A DNA stretch of 64,000 bases from Paracoccaceae bacterium (GCA_029938175.1 JAPYON010000001.1:1-64000), one strand, 5' to 3'. Shown: positions 49,493 through 60,166, counted from the stretch's first letter. Made by a program: numbers and translations. The notes: generated by a model not told the origin, from the sequence alone.

Positions 49493-50311
49493 TCAATCTG
49501 TTACGTTATCATTCATCCGCCGAAGAAGTTCGGCAGCTAGTTTCTGGTACGCAATACTGCCGGAGCTACGATGATCGTAAATCAGCGCCGGAATAGAATG
49601 CGAGGGCGCCTCGCTTAACCGTACGTTGCGCGGGATTATTGTCTCGTATACCAGATCGCCAAGATTATCGCGCACGTCCTCCTCGACCTGACGGGAAAGG
49701 TTGTTCCGGCGATCATACATCGTCAACACAATACCCTGAATACCCAATTTGGGGTTAAGAGATTGTTTAACCTCTTTAATGGTCATCATTAACTGCGACA
49801 GCCCCTCAAGAGCAAAAAATTCGCATTGCAAGGGTACAAGAACAGAGGTCGCAGCAACCATCGCGTTGACCGTTAAAAGATTCAGGGATGGTGGGCAATC
49901 GATCAAAATATAGTCGAAATTGCAAGCCAGCGCGTCTGTCGAGCTGAGTGCTTGTCTCAAGCGCAAGACACGATTCGGGTCGTTGACCATATCCACATCG
50001 GCAGAACTTAGGTCATTCGTCGAGGGTGCGATGAACAAGTTCGGAATCATCGTTTCTTGCGCGATGTCTGACAGCTTTGTATCGCCAAGTAGTAGATCGT
50101 AAGTGGTTAACTTTCGTTGGTCAGGCGAAATGCCTAGACCAGTAGACGCGTTTCCCTGCGAATCCAGGTCGATCAACAACACCTTCCGTCCCACCGCAGC
50201 CAACGCCGTACCCAGATTAATCGCTGTGGTAGTCTTACCAACCCCGCCTTTTTGGTTTGCCACGGCAAGGATAACCGGCAGTTTTTCCCGTTTCTTATTG
50301 GTCTTGGACAC
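49493..50311 (-). CDS. parA: Chromosome-partitioning ATPase ParA
   Basis: 272 aa with the deviant Walker A motif KGGVGKTT at residues 21-28 (AVANQKGGVGKTTTAINLG), ILIDCPPSLNLLTVNAM as Walker B region, and VLTMYDRRNNLSRQV near the C-terminus. It drives ParB-parS complexes along the nucleoid. Its start overlaps the end of rsmG by 17 bp, in the usual mnmG-rsmG-parA-parB order. Confidence 0.96.
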   Translation of the reverse strand: MSKTNKKREKLPVILAVANQKGGVGKTTTAINLGTALAAVGRKVLLIDLDSQGNASTGLGISPDQRKLTTYDLLLGDTKLSDIAQETMIPNLFIAPSTNDLSSADVDMVNDPNRVLRLRQALSSTDALACNFDYILIDCPPSLNLLTVNAMVAATSVLVPLQCEFFALEGLSQLMMTIKEVKQSLNPKLGIQGIVLTMYDRRNNLSRQVEEDVRDNLGDLVYETIIPRNVRLSEAPSHSIPALIYDHRSSGSIAYQKLAAELLRRMNDNVTD

Positions 50312-50927
50312 GGCTTAATTCTCCGATGCGGAGTATAACTGCGTCTGCGTCAGTCATACTGGGAAATGTCTGGTATGACATATGCCAACATGTTGAGGCC
50401 TCGGTCAATTCCGAATTGACTCGTATGCCCTTCGGAAACAAGCTAATTCCATCGGGTTTTCTGTGTAGTTTAGTAAATTCAAGTAGTTGCGGTAATGATG
50501 ATAACGCCCGAGCGGACAATATATCTGCGCTTTGTGGCTCAAGAACTTCAATTCTTTTTGTTATGACCTTTACGGACACGCCCATCTCGCGCGCTGCAGC
50601 TTGCAAAAATACTGACTTGCGCCTATCGCTTTCTACAAGTGTTACAAGTAAATCAGGTGCCTTCTCAGCCGCGATCGCAGCGATCACCAATCCGGGAAAC
50701 CCTGCACCCGAACCAATGTCCAACCAGTTTTTCTTACCTGATGGCGCCAACTTCCAAAGCTGAGCCGAGTCAGTAATGTGACGCTGCCATAGGTCAGGGA
50801 TCGTTGACTTTGCCACCAGGTTTATCTTTGGGTTCCACTTCTCTAAAAGCGAGGAATACGCTTTTAGGCGTTCGGTTGTTTCACGTGAAACACTGAAAGT
50901 ATCGGCGAAGTTAATTTCTGTAGTCAT
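50295..50927 (-). CDS. rsmG: 16S rRNA (guanine527-N7)-methyltransferase RsmG
   Basis: 210 aa. SAM-binding loop NWLDIGSGAGFPGLVIAAIA near the middle, LVTLVESDRRKSVFLQAAAR next. The N-terminal VSRET (residues about 13-17) is encoded by a perfect parS, so this part of the protein is fixed by the DNA site. 8 bp after mnmG. Methylates G527 of 16S rRNA. Confidence 0.94.
   Translation of the reverse strand: MTTEINFADTFSVSRETTERLKAYSSLLEKWNPKINLVAKSTIPDLWQRHITDSAQLWKLAPSGKKNWLDIGSGAGFPGLVIAAIAAEKAPDLLVTLVESDRRKSVFLQAAAREMGVSVKVITKRIEVLEPQSADILSARALSSLPQLLEFTKLHRKPDGISLFPKGIRVNSELTEASTCWHMSYQTFPSMTDADAVILRIGELSRVQDQ
50877..50892. other. parS centromere site inside rsmG
   Basis: TGTTTCACGTGAAACA, a perfect 16-bp match to the consensus parS palindrome bound by ParB. 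It is embedded in the fifth percentile of the rsmG coding sequence and encodes the VSRET residues. Confidence 0.95.
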
Positions 50928-50935
50928 AGCACCCC

Positions 50936-52810
50936 TTATGCCGAACGCTTTCTGCCAGGCTTACGGATACTAGCAAGTATCAAAGTCAATCCCGCAGGAG
51001 TCATTCCGTCTATGCGACCCGCCTGCCCCAGAGTAGATGGTTGAATTTGTGAAAGCTTTCCTCGCAGCTCATTCGATAGTCCAATAATATTGGAATAGTC
51101 TATATCCCCCGGTATTCGCAGTGCTTCATCTCTACGCATCGCCTCAACATCGTTCTTTTGCCGTTTAATATAATGGGCGTAGCGGGCATCATTTTCGATC
51201 TGGCGCGCGATTTTTTCCGGAATTTCGTCTAGCTCTTTCCAGATTTCGGACAATTTCGAGATCGTGACGTCAGGATAGGTTAATAAATCAAGTGCTGTAC
51301 GCCTTACACCATCTTGATTAACCTTTATTTTGTAATGTCCTGCCTCTTTAGGCAACACGGAAAGCCGTTCACAAACTGATTTCGTTTGGCTTATTGATTC
51401 CATGCGCGCATTAAACGCACTTTTCCTGTTGCTAGACACACAGCCTAGAGAGATTCCGATAGGAGTAAGCCTTTGATCAGCGTTGTCCGCGCGTAACGAA
51501 AGGCGGTATTCCGCCCGAGACGTAAACATTCGATATGGTTCTGTCACTCCACGGGTCACCAAATCATCGATCATGACACCGATATACCCATCCGCACGGT
51601 CAAACAGCACAGGATCGCGACCAGCAACTGCCAAGGCGGCGTTAAGACCCGCCACTAGCCCCTGCGCGGCTGCCTCTTCATATCCGGTTGTTCCATTAAG
51701 CTGTCCCGCAAAGTACAGGCCCGGAGCCTGTTTAACCTCCAGTGTCGAACGCAGCGCTCGTGGGTCGATGTAGTCGTATTCAATCGCATAACCCGGCTGC
51801 AATATCTTGACGTTTTCCAAACCTTTAATTGAAGTCACATACGCCTGCTGCACGTCGATCGGCAGTGATGTTGAAATTCCGTTCGGATAGATGGTCGGAT
51901 CATTGAGCCCCTCTGGCTCTAGAAAAATCTGGTGCTGCGTCTTATCGGCGAAGCGCACTATCTTATCTTCGATTGACGGACAATACCGGGGTCCAACCCC
52001 GTCAATATGCCCTCCGTACATTGCCGATTTCTCGATATTATTTCGAATAATATCATGCGTTTGTTCATTGGTATGTGTTATACCGCATGAAATTTGGCGC
52101 GCTGTCGTCCGGTCAGACAAGAACGAAAACATCGTGGGGTCATCGTCCCCTTTCTGAACCTCTAACCCGTCCCAGTTTATCGTCCGTCCATCAAGCCGCG
52201 GTGGTGTGCCCGTTTTTAGCCGACCAAGTGGCAGGCCCATAATATCAATTCGTTCAGCCAGCGCGATAGATGATTTGTCACCCATCCTGCCACCGGTTTG
52301 GGTTTCATTGCCGATATGTATAACGCCACGAAGGAATGTTCCGGCAGTCAAGATCACTGCGCCAGCGGTAATCTGGCTGCCGTCGTCCAAGACGACCCCC
52401 TCGATGCGATCGCGAACCACGATCAAATCGCTTACTTCCGCCTCCAAAACTTCCAGGTTTCGGCGATTTACAAACTCGGCTTGCATTGCAGCGCGGTATA
52501 TCTGCCGATCGGCTTGTGCACGTGGGCCTTGCACTGCTGGCCCTTTTCGTCGATTCAGCAGGCGGAACTGGATGCCAGCCAAATCTGCAACTCGCCCCAT
52601 AACTCCATCCAGCGCATCAATTTCTCGGACAAGGTGTCCTTTACCCAGCCCACCAATTGCAGGATTGCAGGACATTTCACCAATTTTGTCGAACGATAAC
52701 GTAATTAGAGCGGTCTTCGCGCCCATGCGCGCGGCTGCCTGCGCCGCCTCAGATCCCGCGTGGCCACCACCAACTACAATTACATCAAACATATGTTTCA
52801 CGTGAAACAC
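50936..52810 (-). CDS. mnmG: tRNA uridine 5-carboxymethylaminomethyl synthase MnmG (GidA)
   Basis: About 624 aa. FAD loop [19 protein letters not shown] at the N-terminus, [17 protein letters not shown], the GidA signature [11 protein letters not shown] and [19 protein letters not shown]. With MnmE it modifies U34 of several tRNAs. The start is uncertain: I prefer the GTG at 52810 ([10 protein letters not shown]) with GGAAG upstream; an ATG at 52792 is the alternative. A perfect parS covers this start, which explains the FHVKH residues seen at many alphaproteobacterial MnmG N-termini. Confidence 0.94.
   Translation of the reverse strand: MFHVKHMFDVIVVGGGHAGSEAAQAAARMGAKTALITLSFDKIGEMSCNPAIGGLGKGHLVREIDALDGVMGRVADLAGIQFRLLNRRKGPAVQGPRAQADRQIYRAAMQAEFVNRRNLEVLEAEVSDLIVVRDRIEGVVLDDGSQITAGAVILTAGTFLRGVIHIGNETQTGGRMGDKSSIALAERIDIMGLPLGRLKTGTPPRLDGRTINWDGLEVQKGDDDPTMFSFLSDRTTARQISCGITHTNEQTHDIIRNNIEKSAMYGGHIDGVGPRYCPSIEDKIVRFADKTQHQIFLEPEGLNDPTIYPNGISTSLPIDVQQAYVTSIKGLENVKILQPGYAIEYDYIDPRALRSTLEVKQAPGLYFAGQLNGTTGYEEAAAQGLVAGLNAALAVAGRDPVLFDRADGYIGVMIDDLVTRGVTEPYRMFTSRAEYRLSLRADNADQRLTPIGISLGCVSSNRKSAFNARMESISQTKSVCERLSVLPKEAGHYKIKVNQDGVRRTALDLLTYPDVTISKLSEIWKELDEIPEKIARQIENDARYAHYIKRQKNDVEAMRRDEALRIPGDIDYSNIIGLSNELRGKLSQIQPSTLGQAGRIDGMTPAGLTLILASIRKPGRKRSA
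52794..52809. other. parS centromere site at the mnmG start
   Basis: TGTTTCACGTGAAACA, a perfect parS, lies at the first codons of mnmG, 1.9 kb from the parS in rsmG and 2.5-4.2 kb from parA and parB. Confidence 0.95.
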
Positions 52811-52812
52811 TC

Positions 52813-54111
52813 CTACTTCCCAATACAAAAACTGGAAAATATAACGTCTAGGACATTTTCCACATCTACACGCCCTATCATAGAATCCAAAGACCGCAAG
52901 GCCTGCCGCATTTCTTCAGCCGCCAAGTCTGACCATTCTGGGCCTGCACATACATGTTGTTCGGCTTTATACAAAGAGGCTAACCCTTGTTCTAACGCGA
53001 CGCGATGCCGCTCTCGAACGGCCGAACTTGCCCCCGCAGCACGAATCTCCAACTCACCAGCAAGGCGGCCGAGCAGTTCCTCGATCCCTGCTCCAGTAAT
53101 ACCTGAAACAGACAGCCCATCCGAACTCGAAATATCCGCTTTCCCGTAAGCAACCACATCTCCCTTAATAAAGTCGACCCCCAAATCATCATAAGATTGC
53201 CCGACTTTCAGCAAAAAGACACGTATATCTGCCGCTGTGGCCCGAACCTTCGCTCTTTCCACGCCTAAAACTTCAATCTCGTCATTCGAGGTTCGCAATC
53301 CAGCAGTATCAAGCAGCGTTATAGGCAGGCCGTCTAGGTCCATACGCACCTCGATTACATCTCGAGTCGTTCCTGCAATAGCAGATGTAATCGCCGCATC
53401 TTTTTTTGACAAAGCATTCAAAAGAGTAGATTTTCCTACATTCGGACACCCTATTATCGCAACCTCAAAACCGTCGCGGATCCTCGTGGAAATCCCGCTA
53501 CCATCAACCTCAGTCCTCATACCAATGCGCGCGGTTTCGATAAGTTCTAGCACCTCTGGCGCAACATCAACTGGCACCTCTTCATCCGCAAAATCTATCG
53601 TAGCTTCCAGCAATGCAACTGCACGTAGTAACTTTTCCCGCCAAACCTTGGTCTTTTCACTCAGCGCACCGCGCATAACCATAAGCGCCTGTCTTCGTTG
53701 TGCCTCGGTCTCCGCGTCTATCAAATCGGCTAGGCCCTCAACCTGAGGCAAGTCCAATCGACCGTTATCTAAGGCCTGTCGCGTGAACTCGCCAGGTTCG
53801 GCCAACCTCAGTCCTTCACAATCTGACAATTCATGCAATATTGCCCCAATAACAGCTGTTGATCCGTGCAACTGTATCTCGACTACTCTCTCACCGGTAA
53901 AACTTGCACCCGCTTCAAAGGTCAAGATCAACGCTTCATCCAACGGCTCGCCATCCGACGTCCGTACAACTCTCAACGCTGCTCGCTTCGGCTCTGGTAG
54001 CTCACCGACCAACCGGCTTACTCCATCCCATGCAGATGGGCCAGACACTCGCACAACGGCTACACCTGCACGACCACGTGCGGTTGCTAATGAAAAAATT
54101 GTGTCGTGCAT
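52813..54111 (-). CDS. mnmE: tRNA modification GTPase MnmE (TrmE)
   Basis: 432 aa. N-terminal folate-binding domain ([20 protein letters not shown]), helical domain, inserted G domain with P-loop [17 protein letters not shown] and switch DTAGLR, and the C-terminal CIGK motif whose cysteine is catalytic. The G4 position reads YGKAD rather than NKxD, a deviation worth noting but seen in relatives. It partners MnmG, which follows directly. Confidence 0.95.
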   Translation of the reverse strand: MHDTIFSLATARGRAGVAVVRVSGPSAWDGVSRLVGELPEPKRAALRVVRTSDGEPLDEALILTFEAGASFTGERVVEIQLHGSTAVIGAILHELSDCEGLRLAEPGEFTRQALDNGRLDLPQVEGLADLIDAETEAQRRQALMVMRGALSEKTKVWREKLLRAVALLEATIDFADEEVPVDVAPEVLELIETARIGMRTEVDGSGISTRIRDGFEVAIIGCPNVGKSTLLNALSKKDAAITSAIAGTTRDVIEVRMDLDGLPITLLDTAGLRTSNDEIEVLGVERAKVRATAADIRVFLLKVGQSYDDLGVDFIKGDVVAYGKADISSSDGLSVSGITGAGIEELLGRLAGELEIRAAGASSAVRERHRVALEQGLASLYKAEQHVCAGPEWSDLAAEEMRQALRSLDSMIGRVDVENVLDVIFSSFCIGK

Positions 54112-54139
54112 AACTGTATCTCGTTGTTACTAAAGCAAA

Positions 54140-54161
54140 AACCCGAGACAATGCCCGGGTT
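54140..54161 (-). terminator. Terminator after rho
   Basis: On the minus strand AACCCG and CGGGTTTTT form a short GC stem with a T run, 22 bp after the rho stop and before the mnmE start. Confidence 0.75.
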
Positions 54162-54182
54162 TCAGCAAATATGAACTAAAAC

Positions 54183-55454
54183 CTAGCTATTCATCGAATC
54201 GAAGAATTCCGAGTTTGTCTTCGTCTGCTTCATCTTGCCGAGCAAGAATTCTGCTGCATCCGTTGTTCCCATCGGATTCAAAATACGGCGCAGCAAGAAC
54301 ATCTTAGTCAGTTCGCTTTTCTCGACCAGCAACTCTTCTTTCCGAGTGCCTGATTTCAAGATATCAATCGCCGGGAACACGCGTTTGTCCGCAATCTTGC
54401 GATCCAGAACGACTTCCGAGTTACCAGTTCCCTTGAACTCCTCAAAGATCACTTCATCCATCCGGCTTCCGGTATCAATCAACGCAGTAGCGATAATCGT
54501 AAGCGAACCGCCCTCTTCAATATTACGTGCCGCACCAAAGAAGCGTTTCGGGCGTTGCAAAGCATTCGCGTCCACACCACCGGTCAAAACCTTACCAGAT
54601 GACGGGACCACGGTGTTGAATGCGCGCCCTAGGCGTGTAATCGAGTCCAGCAAAATCACAACATCGCGCTTATGTTCAACCAGACGTTTGGCCTTTTCGA
54701 TGACCATTTCTGCAACGGCCACGTGACGCGATGCTGGCTCGTCAAAAGTCGAGGCCACCACCTCTCCCTTAACGCTGCGCTGCATATCTGTAACTTCTTC
54801 AGGGCGTTCATCGACCAGCAATACAATCAAGAAACATTCAGGGTGGTTGACGGCTATAGACTTAGCAATATTCTGCAAAATCATGGTCTTACCAGTTCTT
54901 GGCGGCGCCACAACCAGCGAACGTTGGCCTTTGCCGATCGGCGCAACCAGGTCAATAATCCGCGGAGTCTTATCCTTAATAGTCGGGTCTTCAATCTCCA
55001 TTATCAACCGCTCATCTGGGTATAATGGAGTAAGGTTATCAAAATTAATCTTGTGTTTAGAATTTTCCGGGTCTTCAAAGTTGATCGACGAAACATCTAC
55101 CAGCCCAAAGTATTTTTCCCCCTCTTCAGGCGCCTTGATAACACCATCAACGGTATCCCCAGTCCGCAGCGAAAACTTCCGAATTTGCTCGGGGCTAACA
55201 TAAATATCTTCTGGGCCAGCCAGATAGTTAGCCGCTGGTGAGCGCAAAAATCCAAACCCGTCCTTCAGAACTTCGACCACTCCGTCGCCGGAAATTTCAA
55301 CGCTGTCTTCGGCCATTTCCTTAAGGATCGCGAACATCATGTCGCCCTTACGCATGGTGGTTGCGTTATCGATTTCCAGATCTTCAGCCATAGCCAACAA
55401 ATCTGCAGGAGTTTTAGCTTTTAGTTCAGCCAAAGATAGTTTTTCAATATCCAT
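54183..55454 (-). CDS. rho: Transcription termination factor Rho
   Basis: 423 aa hexameric RNA helicase. N-terminal domain ([20 protein letters not shown]), RNA-binding cold-shock-like domain with [24 protein letters not shown]-loop [30 protein letters not shown] (Walker B) and the Q/R-loop region. All expected motifs are present. Order rho, hemJ, hemE is common in Rhodobacterales. A 134-bp leader precedes it, with no clear regulatory structure that I can name. Confidence 0.97.
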   Translation of the reverse strand: MDIEKLSLAELKAKTPADLLAMAEDLEIDNATTMRKGDMMFAILKEMAEDSVEISGDGVVEVLKDGFGFLRSPAANYLAGPEDIYVSPEQIRKFSLRTGDTVDGVIKAPEEGEKYFGLVDVSSINFEDPENSKHKINFDNLTPLYPDERLIMEIEDPTIKDKTPRIIDLVAPIGKGQRSLVVAPPRTGKTMILQNIAKSIAVNHPECFLIVLLVDERPEEVTDMQRSVKGEVVASTFDEPASRHVAVAEMVIEKAKRLVEHKRDVVILLDSITRLGRAFNTVVPSSGKVLTGGVDANALQRPKRFFGAARNIEEGGSLTIIATALIDTGSRMDEVIFEEFKGTGNSEVVLDRKIADKRVFPAIDILKSGTRKEELLVEKSELTKMFLLRRILNPMGTTDAAEFLLGKMKQTKTNSEFFDSMNS

Positions 55455-55588
55455 TAATTTACCATTGCCTTACGCATGCACCGCCATAGCCATGCAATGC
55501 TTTTTATTTGGGGAGCGCACATTCTGGGCGAGGACCGCCCGTGCTTACCGTCACATATCGGTATTTCACATCAAATGTCAATTATTCA

Positions 55589-56041
55589 TTAAAATGGCTT
55601 CGGAATTACCATAAATACGATGACAATCATCAATACCGTTGGAATTTCATTGGCCCGTCGATACGTCTTACCGCTACGGGTATTTTTGTCTTGATCAAAT
55701 TCTTTCCGTCGCGCTGATAGCCAACCATGAAAACCGGACATACCGATCACCATCGCCGCTTTCACCCATGGCCAAATTGATGACCAGTCAATAACGCTCG
55801 GTGTGAATACCAAACACAGGCCAAACACCCATGTTGCTATCATGGCTGGGTTGATTATCGCGCGCATCAGTTTGCGCTCCATAACTTTGAAAATCTCGGA
55901 TTGATCACTGCCAACCGGCGCTTTTTCTGCGTGATATACAAAAAGTCTCGGTAGATAGAACATGCCAGCCATCCATGAAATTACCGAGATAATATGCAGT
56001 GACAAAATCCATGGATATGCCGAGGTAAGGAAGTTTGACAT
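55589..56041 (-). CDS. hemJ: Protoporphyrinogen IX oxidase HemJ
   Basis: 150 aa membrane protein with about four transmembrane segments. Signature WILSLHIISVISWMAGMFYLPRLFVYH carries the conserved histidine, and ERKLMRAIINPAMIATWVFG follows. HemJ is the oxygen-independent-type protoporphyrinogen oxidase found in most proteobacteria lacking HemG/HemY. Just after hemE (4 bp), consistent with a heme operon. Confidence 0.92.
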   Translation of the reverse strand: MSNFLTSAYPWILSLHIISVISWMAGMFYLPRLFVYHAEKAPVGSDQSEIFKVMERKLMRAIINPAMIATWVFGLCLVFTPSVIDWSSIWPWVKAAMVIGMSGFHGWLSARRKEFDQDKNTRSGKTYRRANEIPTVLMIVIVFMVIPKPF

Positions 56042-56045
56042 TTGT

Positions 56046-57083
56046 TTACCCTCTGATAACTCTCAACATTTTCTCTACATTAGCCGGATCACCTTGTGGA
56101 GTTATTCCGTGACCAAGGTTGAAAATATACGGTCCTTGTCCTAGAATTTCCAACAGCCGGAGTGTTTCCCGTTCCAGCGATACACCGCCGGTAATCAACA
56201 GCATCGGATCAAGGTTCCCCTGCACCGCAAGCTTATTTTGCAACGTATCTCGCGCCCACTCTGCTGGTACTGAAGTATCAAGCGCTAGACCGTCAAACAC
56301 ACCGGCATCAGCGAATTTTACATATCCACCACCTGCCCCACGTGGGAACCCAATGACCGGCAGACCGGGAAATCGTGCCTTCAACTCAGTCGCGATCCGA
56401 ATTGCTGGTTTCAGCGCATATTCTTCAAAGCAAGAACCACCAAGTGCACCGGACCAACTATCAAAAAGCTTAACAACCTCTGCGCCAGCTTCGACCTGTT
56501 TGGCTAAATACTCAATCGTCGATTCTGTTATCAGATCTATCAACTGACTGAACCCAGCTGGATCGCGATACATCCACTCCCGGGCTGGTCCTTGATCAGG
56601 TGTACTTCGACCCGCCACCATATAGGTGGCAACGGTCCAAGGTGCGCCAGCAAACCCTATCAGCGTGGTTTCTTTAGGTAATTCACCTGAAAGCCGCTTA
56701 ACAGTCTCATAGACGGGCGACAAAACGTCGTGAATATCGTCTTTTCCCTTCAGCGCTTCCAACTCTGCCACGTTCGTGACCGGATTGAGACGAGGTCCTT
56801 CACCTGTTTCGAACCACAAATCCATTCCCAATGCTTGTGGTAACAACAAAATATCAGCAAATAGGATCGCTGCATCAAACCCGAACCGGCGGATTGGTTG
56901 CATTGTTACCTCGGTTGCAAACTCGGGATTATAACATAGGTCTAGAAAACCACCCGCTGTAGCACGCAATTCACGATATTCTGGTAAATAACGTCCCGCT
57001 TGCCGCATAATCCAAACTGGAGGGGTTTTTACGGTTTCTCCAGCAAGTACGCGAAGTAATTTTTTATTAGGCATACCGGTCAT
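56046..57083 (-). CDS. hemE: Uroporphyrinogen decarboxylase
   Basis: 345 aa. The family signature [17 protein letters not shown] is near residue 20, and [17 protein letters not shown] in the middle. It makes coproporphyrinogen III; its substrate, uroporphyrinogen III, is also the precursor used by CysG. AGGGAGAAT precedes the ATG at 57083. hemE borders the replication origin in Caulobacter and related alphaproteobacteria, which supports the oriC call next door. Confidence 0.96.
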   Translation of the reverse strand: MTGMPNKKLLRVLAGETVKTPPVWIMRQAGRYLPEYRELRATAGGFLDLCYNPEFATEVTMQPIRRFGFDAAILFADILLLPQALGMDLWFETGEGPRLNPVTNVAELEALKGKDDIHDVLSPVYETVKRLSGELPKETTLIGFAGAPWTVATYMVAGRSTPDQGPAREWMYRDPAGFSQLIDLITESTIEYLAKQVEAGAEVVKLFDSWSGALGGSCFEEYALKPAIRIATELKARFPGLPVIGFPRGAGGGYVKFADAGVFDGLALDTSVPAEWARDTLQNKLAVQGNLDPMLLITGGVSLERETLRLLEILGQGPYIFNLGHGITPQGDPANVEKMLRVIRG

Positions 57084-57413
57084 TTTATTCTCCCTCTTAT
57101 AATATAAATATTTAAGAGAAGTAGTGGTTGATAGTAGATACTCTGAATAATGTGGATTACCGCATTTATATAGTTGTGCACAAGGTTATCCATAGCGACA
57201 TCTGCGCCTACCCACTATGTATTGCTTAATAAAACAAATAACCTACCTTTTTATCCACAAACTGAACTATTTCTTTTCCCCAAGAATAAAAAGGTGCATA
57301 AAATTTTGAACTGTGTGCAAAACACCTCCGTAGTTTTTAGCCTGTGGGCTAATAGGTTTTTTCCATTAATTACCCCCGAATGTGTCCACAGGCCGATTTT
57401 GGAGACCTAAACC
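57084..57413. other. Putative chromosomal replication origin (oriC)
   Basis: A 330-bp gene-free, AT-rich gap between divergent hemE and maf. It contains a perfect DnaA box TTATCCACA (57251-57259), two single-mismatch boxes (TTATCCATA 57186-57194; TGTGGATTA on the other strand at 57151-57159) and weaker ones (57174-57182 TTGTGCACA; 57382-57390 GTGTCCACA). An AT-only stretch at 57098-57114 could be the unwinding element. Location beside hemE and 4-8 kb from parS and parAB matches known alphaproteobacterial origins. Confidence 0.72.
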
Positions 57414-58010
57414 ATGAAACAACTCATTTTGGCATCAGGATCCGGAATTCGCGCTGAAATGTTGCGTTCAGCTGGTGTCCCGTTCGATACGGTTGTTGTG
57501 CGCGTGGATGAAGAAACGATCAAAGCTACAATGCTGGCGGAAGGTGCAAAGCCAAGAGGTGTGGCAGATATGCTTGCGGAAATGAAGGCGCGACGCGTTG
57601 CTCAAAAGTATCCCGAGGCGTTGGTTCTTGGTGCTGATCAGGTTCTAGTGTCTGGTGGCGTACTGTTTGATAAGCCGACTTCTATCGCAAAAGCCCGGGA
57701 ACAATTGATTGCTTTACGCGGAAATACCCACGAATTGCTATCAGCGGCTGTAATTTACGAGGACGGGACCCCAGTTTGGCGGCATATCGGGCGTGCACAA
57801 CTTATGATGCGACCTTTTAGTGACGTGTTTTTGGAAAACTACATCAAGTCGCAGTCCGAGGAATTGTTTACAACCGTTGGCGGGTATAAGCTGGAAAAAG
57901 AAGGCTCACAGTTGTTTACGCGGGTTCAAGGGGACTATTTCTCCGTGCTAGGGCTACCATTGTTAGAGATACTCGGGTTTTTGCGGACAAGAGGAATTTG
58001 TCAGGAATGA
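57414..58010 (+). CDS. maf: Maf-like nucleoside triphosphate pyrophosphatase
   Basis: 198 aa. LILASGSGIRAEMLRSAGV is the family start (with G-I where many have P-R-R), LVLGADQVLV contains the catalytic aspartate, and FTTVGGYKLEKEGSQLFTRV is near the end. Maf/YceF proteins hydrolyse modified or canonical nucleotides such as dTTP, UTP or m7GTP. First gene of a rightward maf-aroE-coaE-dnaQ operon running from the putative origin. Confidence 0.9.
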   Translation: MKQLILASGSGIRAEMLRSAGVPFDTVVVRVDEETIKATMLAEGAKPRGVADMLAEMKARRVAQKYPEALVLGADQVLVSGGVLFDKPTSIAKAREQLIALRGNTHELLSAAVIYEDGTPVWRHIGRAQLMMRPFSDVFLENYIKSQSEELFTTVGGYKLEKEGSQLFTRVQGDYFSVLGLPLLEILGFLRTRGICQE

Positions 58011-58843
58011 GTAATAAAGTATCGCCACTTGCCGGTGTGGTCGGGTGGCCAATCAAGCACAGTAAGTCACCCGTGCTTCATAGGCACTGGTTAAACCGGC
58101 ATAATTTGCCTGGGCAATACTTGCCGATCGCTTTGCCGCCAGAAGATTTGGCAAGCGGCCTGCGCAAGTTGGCGGGTAAAGGGTACAAAGGGGTTAACCT
58201 CACAATTCCCCATAAAGAGTCCGTTCTTCTGACTGCCCATAGTATCACAGATCGCGCTTCTTTAATTGGGGCGGCTAATACGATCCACTTTCACGCGGAC
58301 GGCACAATCGGTGCAGATAACACTGACGGTTACGGGTTTATACAAAACCTACGCCAGAATGCGGCAGATTGGGAACCCGAATCCGGCCCGGCTTTGGTCG
58401 TCGGGGCAGGGGGCGCGGCGCGGGCTATTGTCTGGGCCCTACTTAGCGAAGGTGTACCTAGTGTGAATATTGCCAACAGAACGCGCATTCGGGCAGAAAA
58501 TCTAGCCGATCATTTCGGATCGAGGGTCAAAGTGGTCGAGTGGAACGAGGTTAGCGATGCAACCGACGGGGCCACTACGATAGTTAACACCACTTCGCTC
58601 GGGATGGAGGGCCAGCCGGAGTTGCGGATACATTTTGACGCTGCCTTACCGAACGCCCTTGTGACGGACATTGTATATACACCATTGATCACACCGTTTT
58701 TAGAAAAAGCCCGGGAACGCGGGTTGAAAACGGTGGATGGGCTAGGAATGCTATTACATCAAGCAGTTCCAGGATTCGAAAGCTGGTTTGGACATCGACC
58801 AGACGTAGACGAAGAGTTGCGACAAGCAGTTCTGCAAACATGA
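58007..58843 (+). CDS. aroE: Shikimate dehydrogenase
   Basis: 278 aa from the ATG at 58007, which overlaps the maf stop (ATGA) and has AGGA upstream. VVGWPIKHSKSPVLH is the shikimate-binding start, GVNLTIPHKE holds the catalytic lysine, ADNTDGYGF follows, and VVGAGGAARAI is the NADP loop. Step four of the shikimate pathway. Coupled to coaE by a 4-base overlap. Confidence 0.96.
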   Translation: MSNKVSPLAGVVGWPIKHSKSPVLHRHWLNRHNLPGQYLPIALPPEDLASGLRKLAGKGYKGVNLTIPHKESVLLTAHSITDRASLIGAANTIHFHADGTIGADNTDGYGFIQNLRQNAADWEPESGPALVVGAGGAARAIVWALLSEGVPSVNIANRTRIRAENLADHFGSRVKVVEWNEVSDATDGATTIVNTTSLGMEGQPELRIHFDAALPNALVTDIVYTPLITPFLEKARERGLKTVDGLGMLLHQAVPGFESWFGHRPDVDEELRQAVLQT

Positions 58844-59436
58844 CGTCAGGGACCTACATTCTTGGGCTCACCGGATCTATCGGGATGGGAAAGTCCACGA
58901 CAGCCAACTTTTTTCGGGATGCGGGGGTTCCAGTTTGGGATGCCGACGCTGCTGTGTATGCGCTTTATAGCAAGGGCGGGGCAGGGGCGCAGGCAATCGC
59001 GACGCTCGCACCCGATTCTGTTAATGAAGGAAAAGTCGATCGGGGGGCGTTGCGAAAAGCGATTTTGGACGACAAAACGCTGCTAAAGCGCATAGAGGTC
59101 GCTGTGCATCCACTTGTTGCGTCCGACCGGAAAAAGTTTCTCGTATCCAACGCAGACGAGAGCTTGGTAGTTTGTGATGTTCCGCTGCTGTTTGAAACGA
59201 GTGCAGAGGCATGGTTGGACGGTGTTTTAGTCGTAACAGCAGATAAAAACACACAAAACCAACGTGTTATGGATAGGGAAGGGATGACTGCCGAGATGTT
59301 AGAGACAATGTTGTCCAAGCAAACCCCTGACTCCGAAAAGCGACGAAAAGCGGATTTTATAATTGATACAGGAAAAGGTATGGACCTCGCTCGTGCCGAG
59401 GTATTATCTTTGATTGAACGGATTAAGGATCGGTAA
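58840..59436 (+). CDS. coaE: Dephospho-CoA kinase
   Basis: 198 aa. P-loop LGLTGSIGMGKSTTANFFRD at the N-terminus, WDADAAVYALY, and CDVPLLFETSAEAWLDGVLV in the lid region. Last step of coenzyme A synthesis. ATGA overlap with aroE and direct abutment with dnaQ. Confidence 0.95.
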   Translation: MTSGTYILGLTGSIGMGKSTTANFFRDAGVPVWDADAAVYALYSKGGAGAQAIATLAPDSVNEGKVDRGALRKAILDDKTLLKRIEVAVHPLVASDRKKFLVSNADESLVVCDVPLLFETSAEAWLDGVLVVTADKNTQNQRVMDREGMTAEMLETMLSKQTPDSEKRRKADFIIDTGKGMDLARAEVLSLIERIKDR

Positions 59437-60129
59437 ATGCGTGAAATCGTGATGGACACAGAAACAACCGGATTGGATCCTAATTCCGGCGACCGGATCG
59501 TTGAGATCGGTGCTGTAGAGTTGTTCAATCACATGCCGACAGGTAAAACGTATCATCAATACCTTAATCCGCAGCGTGATATGCCCGAAGGCGCGTTTGC
59601 GGTTCACGGGCTTAGTGAAGAATTCTTGTCAGATAAACCGCTGTTTGCGGACGTTGCGCAAGCATTTTTGGATTTCACCGGCGATTCCAAGCTTGTGATT
59701 CACAATGCGGCATTTGATATGAAGTTCATCAACGCCGAGCTGAAATGGGTTGATCGCCCGCAGCTTCCTTGGGCGCAGGCGCTTGATACATTAGAAATTG
59801 CGCGGAAGAAGTACCCGGGGGCGCAAAACTCGTTGGATGCTTTGTGCCGCAGGTTCGGGATTCAAACAGAACGCGAGCTGCACGGGGCTTTGCTCGATTC
59901 CGAGATTCTGGCCGAAGTGTATCTCGAATTGATCGGTGGACGGCAACCGAACTTTGCGTTGTCTGTGGTGTCTAACAACGATACAAAAGGCAGCGCAAAT
60001 ATGGCGAAATGGGCTCCGCAACAGCGACAAAATCCGCTGCGCTCGCGCCTGACAGACACAGAAGTCGCGGCGCATGCCGATTTTGTTGAAAAGATGGGTG
60101 AGACTGCCGTTTGGAAGCAGTTCAAGTAA
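59437..60129 (+). CDS. dnaQ: DNA polymerase III epsilon subunit (proofreading exonuclease)
   Basis: 230 aa. DEDDh exonuclease: D7 and E9 in EIVMDTETTGLDP, IHNAAFDMKFINAEL for the second aspartate, and HGALLDSEILAEVY for the catalytic His and last Asp. The ATG follows the coaE TAA immediately. Standard length and location. Confidence 0.96.
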   Translation: MREIVMDTETTGLDPNSGDRIVEIGAVELFNHMPTGKTYHQYLNPQRDMPEGAFAVHGLSEEFLSDKPLFADVAQAFLDFTGDSKLVIHNAAFDMKFINAELKWVDRPQLPWAQALDTLEIARKKYPGAQNSLDALCRRFGIQTERELHGALLDSEILAEVYLELIGGRQPNFALSVVSNNDTKGSANMAKWAPQQRQNPLRSRLTDTEVAAHADFVEKMGETAVWKQFK

Positions 60130-60158
60130 TAAAGGTGGCACAATCGCCACCTTTATTA
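60127..60158. terminator. Bidirectional terminator between dnaQ and secB
   Basis: AATAAAGGTGGC pairs with GCCACCTTTATT around a 6-base loop (60140-60145), with T's on both ends in each orientation. It closes the convergent dnaQ and secB transcripts. Confidence 0.92.
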
Positions 60159-60166
60159 TGGCATTC

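Noticed and set aside
57174-57410. 78-codon frame inside the hemE-maf gap
   Set aside because: No ribosome site, odd composition, and the stretch is better explained by DnaA boxes and an AT-rich origin.
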